Positions 1-6,931 of a stretch of DNA of 12,222 bases are shown here, in pieces. The notes under the pieces were generated by a model. That model was given only the letters and a program-made list of their open reading frames with translations. It had not been told where the DNA came from and searched no databases. This stretch comes from UBA1672 sp964015995 (GTDB lineage Bacteria > Pseudomonadota > Alphaproteobacteria > Micavibrionales > Micavibrionaceae), in the NCBI GenBank assembly GCA_964015995.1, contig CAXHFH010000077.1:1-12222 (forward strand). The letters are read 5' to 3'. A program made the position numbers and the translations under genes. How positions within the stretch are numbered: position 1 is the first letter of the stretch; the number at the start of each line of letters is the position of its first letter.

Positions 1-2415
1 TTCAACGGCGCGGTTCATACCGACATGCATCACATCATCGCCTTTGGGCAAGGATGTGAATTTGCCTTCATGTTTCAAGAATGGCCCGAAACGACCGATG
101 CCGGCCTGAATCATTTCACCGGTTTCAGGGTGAACACCGACATCACGCGGTAGAGCGAGCAAGGATAGTGCGATTTCTAAGGTCACATCTTCTGCATTAG
201 TTCCTGCGGGCAGGCCTTGACGCTTTGGTTTCGGCAGAGCCTTTTTCTTGGGCTTCTTCGGTTTCTTTTTGCCATCGGCTTCGGCCTTTTTCACTTTTTC
301 GGCGTGTGCCTTGATGGCTTCGTCATTGAGGGCTTCAACTTCTGCGACCGCTTCGGGGGCTGGGTCAATTTGAACGTAAGGGCCATAAGGGCCGCGGCGT
401 AAGGATACTGTGCGGCCAGTGCCGGGGTCTTCGCCCAGAACTTTAGGCTCATTCGCCAAAGCGGCGTTATCATTTTCTTCACCATCAGGAACGACAAGCG
501 GACGCGTAAATTTACAGTCCGGATAATTCGAGCATCCAATAAACGCGCCGAATTTCCCTAGTCTTAATCCCAAGCGGCCATCTTCGAGATCTTTATTATC
601 CTTACAAGCCTGACATGTGCGGCTTTCTTTTCCTTCAGGGAAGAAGTGTTCGGCCAGTTCGGCGTCCAGATGATCAATAACCTCTGTGATGGTGAGGTCT
701 TTTGTGCCATCAACCGCTGTTTTGAAATCTGTCCAGAATTGCTTCAGAATTTCTTTCCATTGTGTATGGCCAGAGGCAATCGCATCCAGTTCTTCTTCAA
801 GATTGGCGGTGAAATCATAATCAACGTAGCGCGTGAAGAATTTGGAAAGGAATGTTGTTACCAAGCGTCCGCGATCTTCCGGCATGAAGCGACGTTTATC
901 CATGGTCACATAACTACGGTCGCGCAGAACCTGCATGATTGCCGCGTAAGTTGATGGGCGACCAATGCCAAGCTCTTCCATTTTCTTAACCAAAGAAGCC
1001 TCAGTATAGCGCGGCGGCGGTTGTGTGAAATGCTGATTTGGCTTTGTATCAACCAGTTTCGTGTTGTCGCGCTCTTTCATTGGCGGCAGGCGGCGATCAT
1101 TCTCATTTGTGTTGTCGTCATCATCATCTGTATCTTCATGATAGAGCGTGAGAAAACCGTCAAACGCCACAACTGAGCCGTTCGCGCGTAATATTGCATC
1201 ATCGGTGCCGTCTGAAATATCGACTTTCATTTGATCCATGATTGCATTTTCCATCTGTGATGCGATGGTACGCTTCCAGATCAAATCATAAAGACGCCAT
1301 TGATCCGGCTCTAGCTTACCTTTCATAGAGGCAGGCGTGCGCGTCAAATCAGTGGGGCGTATGGCTTCGTGTGCTTCTTGCGCGTTTTTGGCTTTAGACT
1401 TATATAGGCGCGGCGCATCGGGCAGGTACTTCCCGCCGTAATCATTGCTGATCACGCTGCGGCATTGATTAACTGCATCTTGCGATAATGTCGTACCATC
1501 TGTACGCATATATGTAATATAACCGCCATCTTCTGATGAGCCTTCATATAATCGCTGCGCGAGGCGCATCGCATTAGAAGCCGACATACCAAGCTTACGC
1601 GAAGCTTCCATTTGAAGCGTAGATGTAATAAACGGCGCGGACGGGCTGCGGCGTACCTGTTTCTTCTCAATTTTCTGAATAGATAGGTTTTTGTTCTGTA
1701 TGCGGGCGACGGCTGCGTTGGCATCGTCTTCGCTCGGTATATCAAATTTACCAAGTTTGTTGCCCGCCAAATGGGTAAGGCGTGCCATAAACGGCGCACC
1801 GTCAGGCGTATGTAGGCGTGCTTCGATGCTCCAATATTCTTGCGGCTTGAATAGTTCAATTTCGGTTTCGCGCTCACATATTAAGCGTAACGCCACCGAT
1901 TGAACGCGCCCTGCGGATTTTGAACCGGGGAGTTTGCGCCATAATACGGGTGAAATATTAAAGCCCACCAAATAATCAAGCGCACGGCGCGCGAGATAGG
2001 CATCGATTAAAGGTTGATCTAATTCACGCGCATTTTCAAATGCTTTTTGAACGGCTGTTTTTGTAATTTCGTTAAAGGTAACGCGGTGAACGCCTTTCCC
2101 ATCGAGCAACCCATCTTCATTGAGTAATTCATATATATGCCACGCAATCGCTTCTCCCTCTCTGTCGGGGTCAGGGGCGAGGTACAATGCATCGGCTTTT
2201 TTCAGCGCGCGTTTGATGTCTTTTACATTTTTGTCGGAACGCTCACCGAGTTGCCATTTCATCGCGAAATCTTCATCAGGCAAAACGGAGCCGTCTTTAT
2301 TCACCAAATCCCGAACATGACCATATGATGCCAGAACCTCGTAATCTGATCCCAGATACTTGTTTATGGTTTTGGCTTTCGCGGGGGACTCAACAATAAC
2401 TAGATTTTTGCTCAA
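1..2415 (-). CDS. topA: DNA topoisomerase I (type IA), 3' end outside window
   Basis: Relaxes negatively supercoiled DNA by cutting one strand through a 5'-phosphotyrosine link. The window holds 805 uninterrupted codons; the C-terminus lies beyond the left edge. In order I see: the Toprim domain, beginning LVIVESPAKAKTINKYL with Glu9 and then DPDREGE (Asp82, Asp84, Glu86); the catalytic tyrosine in ITYMRTD (about Tyr302, E. coli Tyr319); the EAHEAIRPT motif near 347-355; an acidic tract near 426-440; a zinc ribbon with Cys601, Cys604, Cys628 and Cys634; and C-terminal repeats GPYGPYV (~675) and GRFGPFL (~774), separated by a lysine-rich linker (~706-732). Alphaproteobacterial TopA is usually 850-900 residues, so only a short tail should be missing. 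The start is taken as TTG at 2415, because it has an AAAAGGA ribosome site 6 nt upstream and gives the conserved N-terminus. It lies 11 nt after dprA and is last visible in that operon. Confidence 0.97.
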   Translation of the reverse strand, partial: MSKNLVIVESPAKAKTINKYLGSDYEVLASYGHVRDLVNKDGSVLPDEDFAMKWQLGERSDKNVKDIKRALKKADALYLAPDPDREGEAIAWHIYELLNEDGLLDGKGVHRVTFNEITKTAVQKAFENARELDQPLIDAYLARRALDYLVGFNISPVLWRKLPGSKSAGRVQSVALRLICERETEIELFKPQEYWSIEARLHTPDGAPFMARLTHLAGNKLGKFDIPSEDDANAAVARIQNKNLSIQKIEKKQVRRSPSAPFITSTLQMEASRKLGMSASNAMRLAQRLYEGSSEDGGYITYMRTDGTTLSQDAVNQCRSVISNDYGGKYLPDAPRLYKSKAKNAQEAHEAIRPTDLTRTPASMKGKLEPDQWRLYDLIWKRTIASQMENAIMDQMKVDISDGTDDAILRANGSVVAFDGFLTLYHEDTDDDDDNTNENDRRLPPMKERDNTKLVDTKPNQHFTQPPPRYTEASLVKKMEELGIGRPSTYAAIMQVLRDRSYVTMDKRRFMPEDRGRLVTTFLSKFFTRYVDYDFTANLEEELDAIASGHTQWKEILKQFWTDFKTAVDGTKDLTITEVIDHLDAELAEHFFPEGKESRTCQACKDNKDLEDGRLGLRLGKFGAFIGCSNYPDCKFTRPLVVPDGEENDNAALANEPKVLGEDPGTGRTVSLRRGPYGPYVQIDPAPEAVAEVEALNDEAIKAHAEKVKKAEADGKKKPKKPKKKALPKPKRQGLPAGTNAEDVTLEIALSLLALPRDVGVHPETGEMIQAGIGRFGPFLKHEGKFTSLPKGDDVMHVGMNRAVE

Positions 2416-2421
2416 AACATT

Positions 2422-2428
2422 TCCTTTT
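2422..2428 (-). promoter_or_regulatory. Ribosome binding site deciding the TTG start of topA
   Basis: On the minus strand AAAAGGA lies 6 nt before the TTG that opens the topA frame and overlaps the dprA stop codon. A nearer ATG (2420-2418) is out of frame and reads ATG-TTT-TGA, ending after two codons. The TTG is the only start in this stretch that yields the conserved topoisomerase N-terminus. Confidence 0.7.
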
Positions 2429-3593
2429 AATTATCACCCTGTTCTAGCAGGCTTATTTTGTTTCCGGGCAGGCGTTTTATACGTCCTGCAAGCTCCAATT
2501 CCAGCAAAGTTGACTGAAGCTCGGAAATAGTCACATGACACGCTCGGATCAATTCGTCAACAGAAATCGCGGTAAAAGACAGGTGCGCGAGGATTTTTTC
2601 CTGCATAATTTCAGGCGCATTTTCTGGCATGGATTGATCTGTTTCGACCAAGTGTGGCGTGAAATTTGTGTATTTTGTGGGTGGTTCGCGTAAGGAATTT
2701 CCGGAGAAATCCATCAATATTTCCATCACATCATCGGCGTTACGTATAAGTGTTGCGCCTTCACGTATGAGATGGTTCGGCCCAGATGCGCGCGGATCAA
2801 GCGGAGAGCCGGGCACGGCGTAAACATCACGCCCTTGTTCGCCCGCCAAACGCGCGGTGATGAGCGAGCCTGAACGCTGCGTGGCCTCCACCACGATCAC
2901 GCCTTTGGATATGCCCGATACGATGCGGTTACGGCGCGGGAAGGCGGCGGCGTATGGTTTTGCGCCCAGTGGGCTTTCGGCAACCACTGCGCCTTTCTCG
3001 ATAATCTCTTCGTAAAGCTTTTGGCTTTCCTCAGGGTAGACCACATCAATACCGCCCGCGACAACAGAGATTGTCCCTGTATTTAATGATCCTTGGTGTG
3101 CGGCGGTGTCGATGCCGCGGGCTAGGCCGGAGGCAATAATTTGTCCGCGTCCGCCAAGGCCACTAGCGATTTTGGTTGCGAATTTTCGCCCGTTGAGGGA
3201 TGCGTTACGCGCCCCGACAATGGCAACGCAGGATTTATTGAGCAGTTCGGGGTTTCCCAGAACGCTCAAGACAGGCGGCGCATCATCGGTAGCGGTCAGG
3301 GCAAGGGGATAGGCGCCATCCTTCACCGTGATGATTTGCCCGCCAAGTTTCTGCAAAGCTTTATATTCCTTCGCAATTTGGCTTTCGGGTGGCGCGGTTA
3401 ATGGTTTTTTACGCCCGCCGCGCCTTGATAATTCCGGCAAAGCGGCAAGGGCTTCGCTTGCGCTGCCGAAACGCTCGATCAGTTGATAGAATGTGATGGG
3501 GCCGATATTATCTGTGCGGATAAGCCGCAGCCAAGCAAGGCGCTCTGTTTCGTCTAAATTGTCTGATTGTGCGTTACTCTGAAACAGGGTCAA
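2427..3593 (-). CDS. dprA: DNA processing protein DprA/Smf
   Basis: DprA binds incoming single-stranded DNA during natural transformation and loads RecA; it is also widespread in bacteria not known to be competent. The 388-residue product has the full architecture: an N-terminal helical region (~15-60) with IGPITFYQLIERFG; the extended Rossmann-fold core (~85-290) with VGARNAS (126-132), IIASGLARGIDTAAH (152-166), FPRRNRIVSG (218-227), SGSLITARLAGEQGRDVYAVPG (241-262 region) and GPNHLIREGA (271-280); and a C-terminal winged-helix segment (~325-385). The start is TTG at 3593. It is preceded by AGAGGA 5 nt upstream, and no ATG occurs near the N-terminus. The first 20 nt overlap the end of plsY, which suggests translational coupling. 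It sits between plsY and topA, a common alphaproteobacterial arrangement. Function in competence is not shown by the sequence. Confidence 0.95.
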   Translation of the reverse strand: MTLFQSNAQSDNLDETERLAWLRLIRTDNIGPITFYQLIERFGSASEALAALPELSRRGGRKKPLTAPPESQIAKEYKALQKLGGQIITVKDGAYPLALTATDDAPPVLSVLGNPELLNKSCVAIVGARNASLNGRKFATKIASGLGGRGQIIASGLARGIDTAAHQGSLNTGTISVVAGGIDVVYPEESQKLYEEIIEKGAVVAESPLGAKPYAAAFPRRNRIVSGISKGVIVVEATQRSGSLITARLAGEQGRDVYAVPGSPLDPRASGPNHLIREGATLIRNADDVMEILMDFSGNSLREPPTKYTNFTPHLVETDQSMPENAPEIMQEKILAHLSFTAISVDELIRACHVTISELQSTLLELELAGRIKRLPGNKISLLEQGDN

Positions 3594-4290
3594 CGGAGTC
3601 CTCTTTTTTCTTTTGGCCGATTTTCGGCTCTTCGCCTTTAGCTAAGCGTTTGATGTTGTCCTTATGTCGTACCCATATCAATAAAGTGATCAAAGCGCAA
3701 ATCACGACGCTTTCAGTGCTGTAAACAAGCAAGGTGATAATAGGCGCAATAAGAAATGCGATCAGCGCGGAGAGGGATGAGTATTTTGTGATTTTCGCGG
3801 TTGCAATCCACGTAGCGCACGCCGCGATCCCCGCATAAGGCACAGCGGCGAGTAAAACACCAAGCCCAGTGGCAACGCCTTTCCCACCTTTAAATTTCAA
3901 CCAAATCGGGAAACAGTGACCGAGAGTTGCGAAGAGGCCAATTAATAAGTATCCAGATGCGTTTGCATCAGAACACGTAAAATGAGGATCAATATGCAAA
4001 TTTATAAGAAGTATCAAAAGGCCTGCTTTTGCTCCATCAAGAATTAGAGTGGCAAGAGCTAATTTTTTACTTCCGGTTCGTAGAACATTGGTCGTGCCAA
4101 TATTACCTGATCCGATTTTCCTGATGTCTGTTTTTGAGAAAATTTTTGTTAAAACTAAGCCAAATGGTATAGAGCCAAGCAAATAGCCAATAGGCAAAGA
4201 GAGCAATAATATTAAGGCAAAGTACTCGTTAACACAAAGAGATATTGTGATATCATGAGAGAAATCTGGAAAATTACTTTCCATACCCAT
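3574..4290 (-). CDS. plsY: Acyl-phosphate:glycerol-3-phosphate acyltransferase PlsY
   Basis: Integral membrane enzyme that transfers an acyl group from acyl-phosphate (made by PlsX) to the sn-1 position of glycerol-3-phosphate, the first step of phospholipid synthesis. The 238-residue product carries the family signatures: YLLGSIPFG in the first membrane helix (~36-44), GSGNIGTTN (60-68), a GH pair (124-125), FKGGKGVATG (133-142), and the C-terminal RHKDNIKRLAKGEEP (208-222), along with several hydrophobic helices. The ATG at 4290 shares one base with the pyrB stop (TGATG), a typical coupling junction. A GTG one codon earlier (4293) and an ATG at 4284 are also in frame. About 22 residues precede the first membrane helix, more than is usual, and I see no in-frame ATG, GTG or TTG closer to the helix. 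The tail is charged and lysine-rich. Confidence 0.95.
   Translation of the reverse strand: MGMESNFPDFSHDITISLCVNEYFALILLLSLPIGYLLGSIPFGLVLTKIFSKTDIRKIGSGNIGTTNVLRTGSKKLALATLILDGAKAGLLILLINLHIDPHFTCSDANASGYLLIGLFATLGHCFPIWLKFKGGKGVATGLGVLLAAVPYAGIAACATWIATAKITKYSSLSALIAFLIAPIITLLVYSTESVVICALITLLIWVRHKDNIKRLAKGEEPKIGQKKKEDSVDPVSE
3599..3604 (-). promoter_or_regulatory. Ribosome binding site for dprA inside plsY
   Basis: AGAGGA on the minus strand, 5 nt before the TTG at 3593 and located within the last codons of plsY. It supports the TTG start of dprA and translational coupling of the two overlapping genes. Confidence 0.6.
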
Positions 4291-5198
4291 CACCCTGTGA
4301 TCAGCATATCGAGGATCGCCATGCGCGTTGGAATGCCGTTGGCAACTTGCTTTTTCATCAGGCTGCGGGCGGGGTCATCGGCAACATCATCTGCAATTTC
4401 CACTCCGCGGTTCATCGGGCCGGGATGCATCACCAGAACGTCCTTTTTCGCTAGTTTCAATCGGTCAAAGGTCAGGCCGTAATTATTGAAATAGGCGGCC
4501 TCATCAGGGATTGTGCCGCGATCCATGCGCTCCTTTTGAATACGGAGCATCATAACAACGTCCGCGTCCTTGATACCGTCTTCTAGGTTGTCGAAGCATT
4601 CCACTCCCTCTGCGGGGAGCTTCGGCGGCATCAGCATTTCCGGCGCAACAAAGCGCACATTTGCGCCCATCTTGGTCAGGAGCTTCGCATTGGAATTAGC
4701 GACGCGGCTGTGTGCGACGTCCCCGCAAATGGATACGGTTATGCCTTCTAGTGTATCTTTTTCCTGTTTAATCGTCAGCGCATCCAATAATGCTTGCGTT
4801 GGGTGTTCGCGCCAGCTATCGCCCGCATTAATTACGGGGCAATTTACGCGCCCCGCCACAAATTTCGGTGCGCCAAATTCACTGTGGCGGATGACAATGG
4901 CGTCCGGCTCCATCGCGCTGAGCGTGTCGATTGTGTCAGAAAAGCTCTCATCTTTATTAAGGGAGCTGACTTCCGCGTTCCAGTTCACAACGTCTGCGCC
5001 AAGGCGTTTTGCGGCGATATCGAACGAGGTTAATGTGCGCGTTGAATTCTCAAAAAACAGGGTGAGGATGATTTTGTCGTTTAATTTGTCACGATCCCAC
5101 CGACCATCACCAAGGGCGCGGTCATAATATTCCGCGCGGTTCAGGATATCTTCGATATCGTCAGCGGATAAATCTTCGATGCTTAATAAATGTTTCAT
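4290..5198 (-). CDS. pyrB: Aspartate carbamoyltransferase catalytic subunit
   Basis: Condenses carbamoyl phosphate with L-aspartate to give N-carbamoyl-aspartate, the committed step of pyrimidine synthesis in the cytoplasm. At 302 residues it has normal length. Carbamoyl-phosphate site residues are present: FFENSTRT with Ser52-Thr55, Lys82 in SLNKDES, Arg104 in VIRH, and HPTQALLD (132-139). Aspartate-site residues are Arg165 in HSRVANS, Arg219 and Gln221 in LRIQKER, and the HPGPMNRGVE loop (258-267). The ATG at 5198 has only a weak ribosome site, but the N-terminus MKHLLSIEDLS matches the family. It is followed directly by plsY rather than by pyrC. No pyrI regulatory-subunit gene is visible. 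Other alphaproteobacterial PyrB proteins work with active or inactive dihydroorotase partners; whether that holds here cannot be seen. Confidence 0.97.
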   Translation of the reverse strand: MKHLLSIEDLSADDIEDILNRAEYYDRALGDGRWDRDKLNDKIILTLFFENSTRTLTSFDIAAKRLGADVVNWNAEVSSLNKDESFSDTIDTLSAMEPDAIVIRHSEFGAPKFVAGRVNCPVINAGDSWREHPTQALLDALTIKQEKDTLEGITVSICGDVAHSRVANSNAKLLTKMGANVRFVAPEMLMPPKLPAEGVECFDNLEDGIKDADVVMMLRIQKERMDRGTIPDEAAYFNNYGLTFDRLKLAKKDVLVMHPGPMNRGVEIADDVADDPARSLMKKQVANGIPTRMAILDMLITG

Positions 5199-5243
5199 AC
5201 TTATAGGAAATGCACCGAATTATGATTTTTGTCTAGCATAAAT

Positions 5244-5753
5244 TTAACCAATCAGAGCAGGGAGGGTATGAAATTTTATAATCCCAATAAAGATGATGCC
5301 GATGATAAATCCCGGCCCTGCAGGGATGGATAATGTTGCGAAATTGATTGTTTCGCCCGTTGTTATTTTTATGAGGATCACATATGTGATGCCGTGAATA
5401 ATGCCCATAATTGCGCCAAACGCAATCGCCAGAAAGATGAAGTCCGTGCCGAACCATACCCCCGCCGCGCCGATGAGCTTCACATCCCCCATGCCAAGAG
5501 CCTCTGTCTTATAAATTCGGTTGCAAATAAAGCGGATGAGTAACAACAGCCCCGCGCTTGCAGTGGCGGCGGTGATCATGTTCAGCGGGGTGATGTAATG
5601 AAATCCAGTTAGGATATGTAACGCGATGCCGCAAAACAAAAATTGAAGCACAAATTTATTCGGTAATAAGCGCGTTTTTAAATCGATCACAAACAAGGCC
5701 GTTAAAATGAGCAAGCTATAACCTAAAATGATTGGAATTATTAAATCTGTCAT
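5244..5753 (-). CDS. A24 family prepilin peptidase (small, CpaA-like)
   Basis: Membrane aspartyl protease that would cleave the leader peptide of type IV prepilins or Tad (Flp) prepilins. The 169-residue protein is almost wholly hydrophobic, with about six membrane helices. Both catalytic aspartates of the family are visible: Asp24 in IDLKTRLLPN and Asp90 in GMGDVKL (88-93 region). Near the C-terminus LSIPAGPGFIIG resembles the conserved iPfGP loop. It lacks the N-terminal zinc-binding N-methyltransferase domain of full-length PilD, as do CpaA and TadV. The start is ATG at 5753; no strong ribosome site lies directly before it, but see the short upstream reading frame at 5750-5764. It lies 45 bp upstream of pyrB on the same strand and may head that operon. 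No pilin gene is in the window, so the substrate is unknown. Confidence 0.88.
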   Translation of the reverse strand: MTDLIIPIILGYSLLILTALFVIDLKTRLLPNKFVLQFLFCGIALHILTGFHYITPLNMITAATASAGLLLLIRFICNRIYKTEALGMGDVKLIGAAGVWFGTDFIFLAIAFGAIMGIIHGITYVILIKITTGETINFATLSIPAGPGFIIGIIFIGIIKFHTLPALIG

Positions 5754-5899
5754 GGGATTGTCATATCGCCTTCATTGTGCTGCATAGCATTAGAGTTTTT
5801 TATACGGTTTAATGCAGGAAGGGCTTGCATTACAAGCGATTTATAGAGTATCACAATCATTGCCCTAACTATAAGTAAAGAAGAATTAGGAGAAGCAAA
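5754..5899. promoter_or_regulatory. Divergent intergenic region with two overlapping dyads
   Basis: This 146-bp gap separates the divergently transcribed prepilin peptidase and asd, so it should hold promoters for both directions. I could not identify convincing -35/-10 pairs. Two overlapping inverted repeats are visible: AATGCA (5811-5816) with TGCATT (5826-5831), and GCTTG (5823-5827) with CAAGC (5833-5837). They could be an operator or chance. A clear ribosome site for asd, TAGGAG at 5887-5892, lies 7 nt before its ATG. Confidence 0.4.
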
Positions 5900-6925
5900 A
5901 TGGGTTATAAAGTTGCAATCGCAGGCGCAACAGGAAATGTCGGACGTGAAGTGCTGAATATCCTGCATGAACGTAATTTTCCTGTGGATGATGTGGTGGC
6001 CTTGGCCTCTAGCCGTTCCGTGGGTAGAGAAGTGTCTTTTGGTGATAATGACATCAAGGTACAAGACCTTGCAAAGTTTGATTTTAAAGGTGTGGATATT
6101 GTGCTGTCTTCACCAGGCGGTAGTGTGTCTGCGCAGTATTCTCCGATTGCGGCGAAAGCCGGGGCCGTTGTGATTGATAACACCAGTCATTTTCGCATGG
6201 ATCCCGATGTGCCTTTGGTGGTGCCGGAGGTCAATCCTGAAGCTATTAAAGATCATACGAAAAAAGGTATCATTGCTAATCCGAATTGTTCAACTATTCA
6301 GATGGTTGTTGCGCTAAAGCCTCTACATGATGCGGCGAATATTAAACGCGTGGTTGTCAGTACGTATCAATCCGTATCCGGTTCAGGTAAGTCGGCCATG
6401 GATGAATTGTTCAATCAGACCAAAGGCGTTTACATGAACGAAACGCCCACGCCGTCTGTGTATCCGAAGCAGATTGCGTTTAACGCCATTCCACAAATTG
6501 ATGTGTTCATGGATGATGGGATGACCAAAGAAGAATGGAAAATGGTTGTTGAGACCAAGAAAATCCTTGATCCGAGTATCAAGGTTTGTGCGTCATGCGT
6601 GCGTATTCCTGTGTTTGTGGGGCATGCTGAAATGATCAATGTTGAGTTGGAAAAAGAATTATCCGCCGTACAAGCGAAAGAGCTGTGGCGTAATTTTGAA
6701 GGCGTGACATTGATTGATCTTGAAAACGAAGATCTGGAATATGTGACCCCGCAGGAAATTCAGGGTGACGATGATGTGTATGTATCACGCGTGCGTGATG
6801 ATATCAGCGTTGAAAACGGTCTGAATTTCTGGTGTGTTGCTGATAATTTACGCAAAGGTGCGGCATTGAACGCAGTGCAGATTGCGGAAGTCTTGATCAA
6901 AGATAAGGCCAAAGCGGCCGCTTAA
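5900..6925 (+). CDS. asd: Aspartate-semialdehyde dehydrogenase
   Basis: Reduces beta-aspartyl phosphate to L-aspartate semialdehyde with NADPH, the branch point towards lysine, diaminopimelate, threonine and methionine. The 341-residue product shows the N-terminal NADP-binding glycine motif VAIAGATGNVGREV (5-18), the catalytic cysteine Cys130 in NPNCSTIQM, the STYQSVSGSGKSAMDEL segment (154-170) with Gln157, and the substrate/acid-base pair Arg235 and His242 in RIPVFVGHAE. The start is ATG at 5900, with TAGGAG 7 nt upstream. The gene stands alone on the plus strand. Its stop lies 6 bp from the stop of the convergent nucleotidyltransferase-like gene, and no obvious rho-independent terminator sits between them. 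Confidence 0.97.
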   Translation: MGYKVAIAGATGNVGREVLNILHERNFPVDDVVALASSRSVGREVSFGDNDIKVQDLAKFDFKGVDIVLSSPGGSVSAQYSPIAAKAGAVVIDNTSHFRMDPDVPLVVPEVNPEAIKDHTKKGIIANPNCSTIQMVVALKPLHDAANIKRVVVSTYQSVSGSGKSAMDELFNQTKGVYMNETPTPSVYPKQIAFNAIPQIDVFMDDGMTKEEWKMVVETKKILDPSIKVCASCVRIPVFVGHAEMINVELEKELSAVQAKELWRNFEGVTLIDLENEDLEYVTPQEIQGDDDVYVSRVRDDISVENGLNFWCVADNLRKGAALNAVQIAEVLIKDKAKAAA

Positions 6926-6931
6926 CCCTTT

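Noticed and set aside
1452..1877. 141-codon minus-strand frame
   Set aside because: It lies within topA in a different frame; the topA frame is continuous and carries conserved motifs across this stretch.
4570..5127. 185-codon plus-strand frame
   Set aside because: It is antisense to pyrB, whose product is certain; the translation resembles no protein and reflects codon bias on the opposite strand.
5750..6064. 104-codon minus-strand frame covering the asd 5' end
   Set aside because: It runs antisense to asd through its first 55 codons and shows no family features; only its last four codons are of possible regulatory interest.
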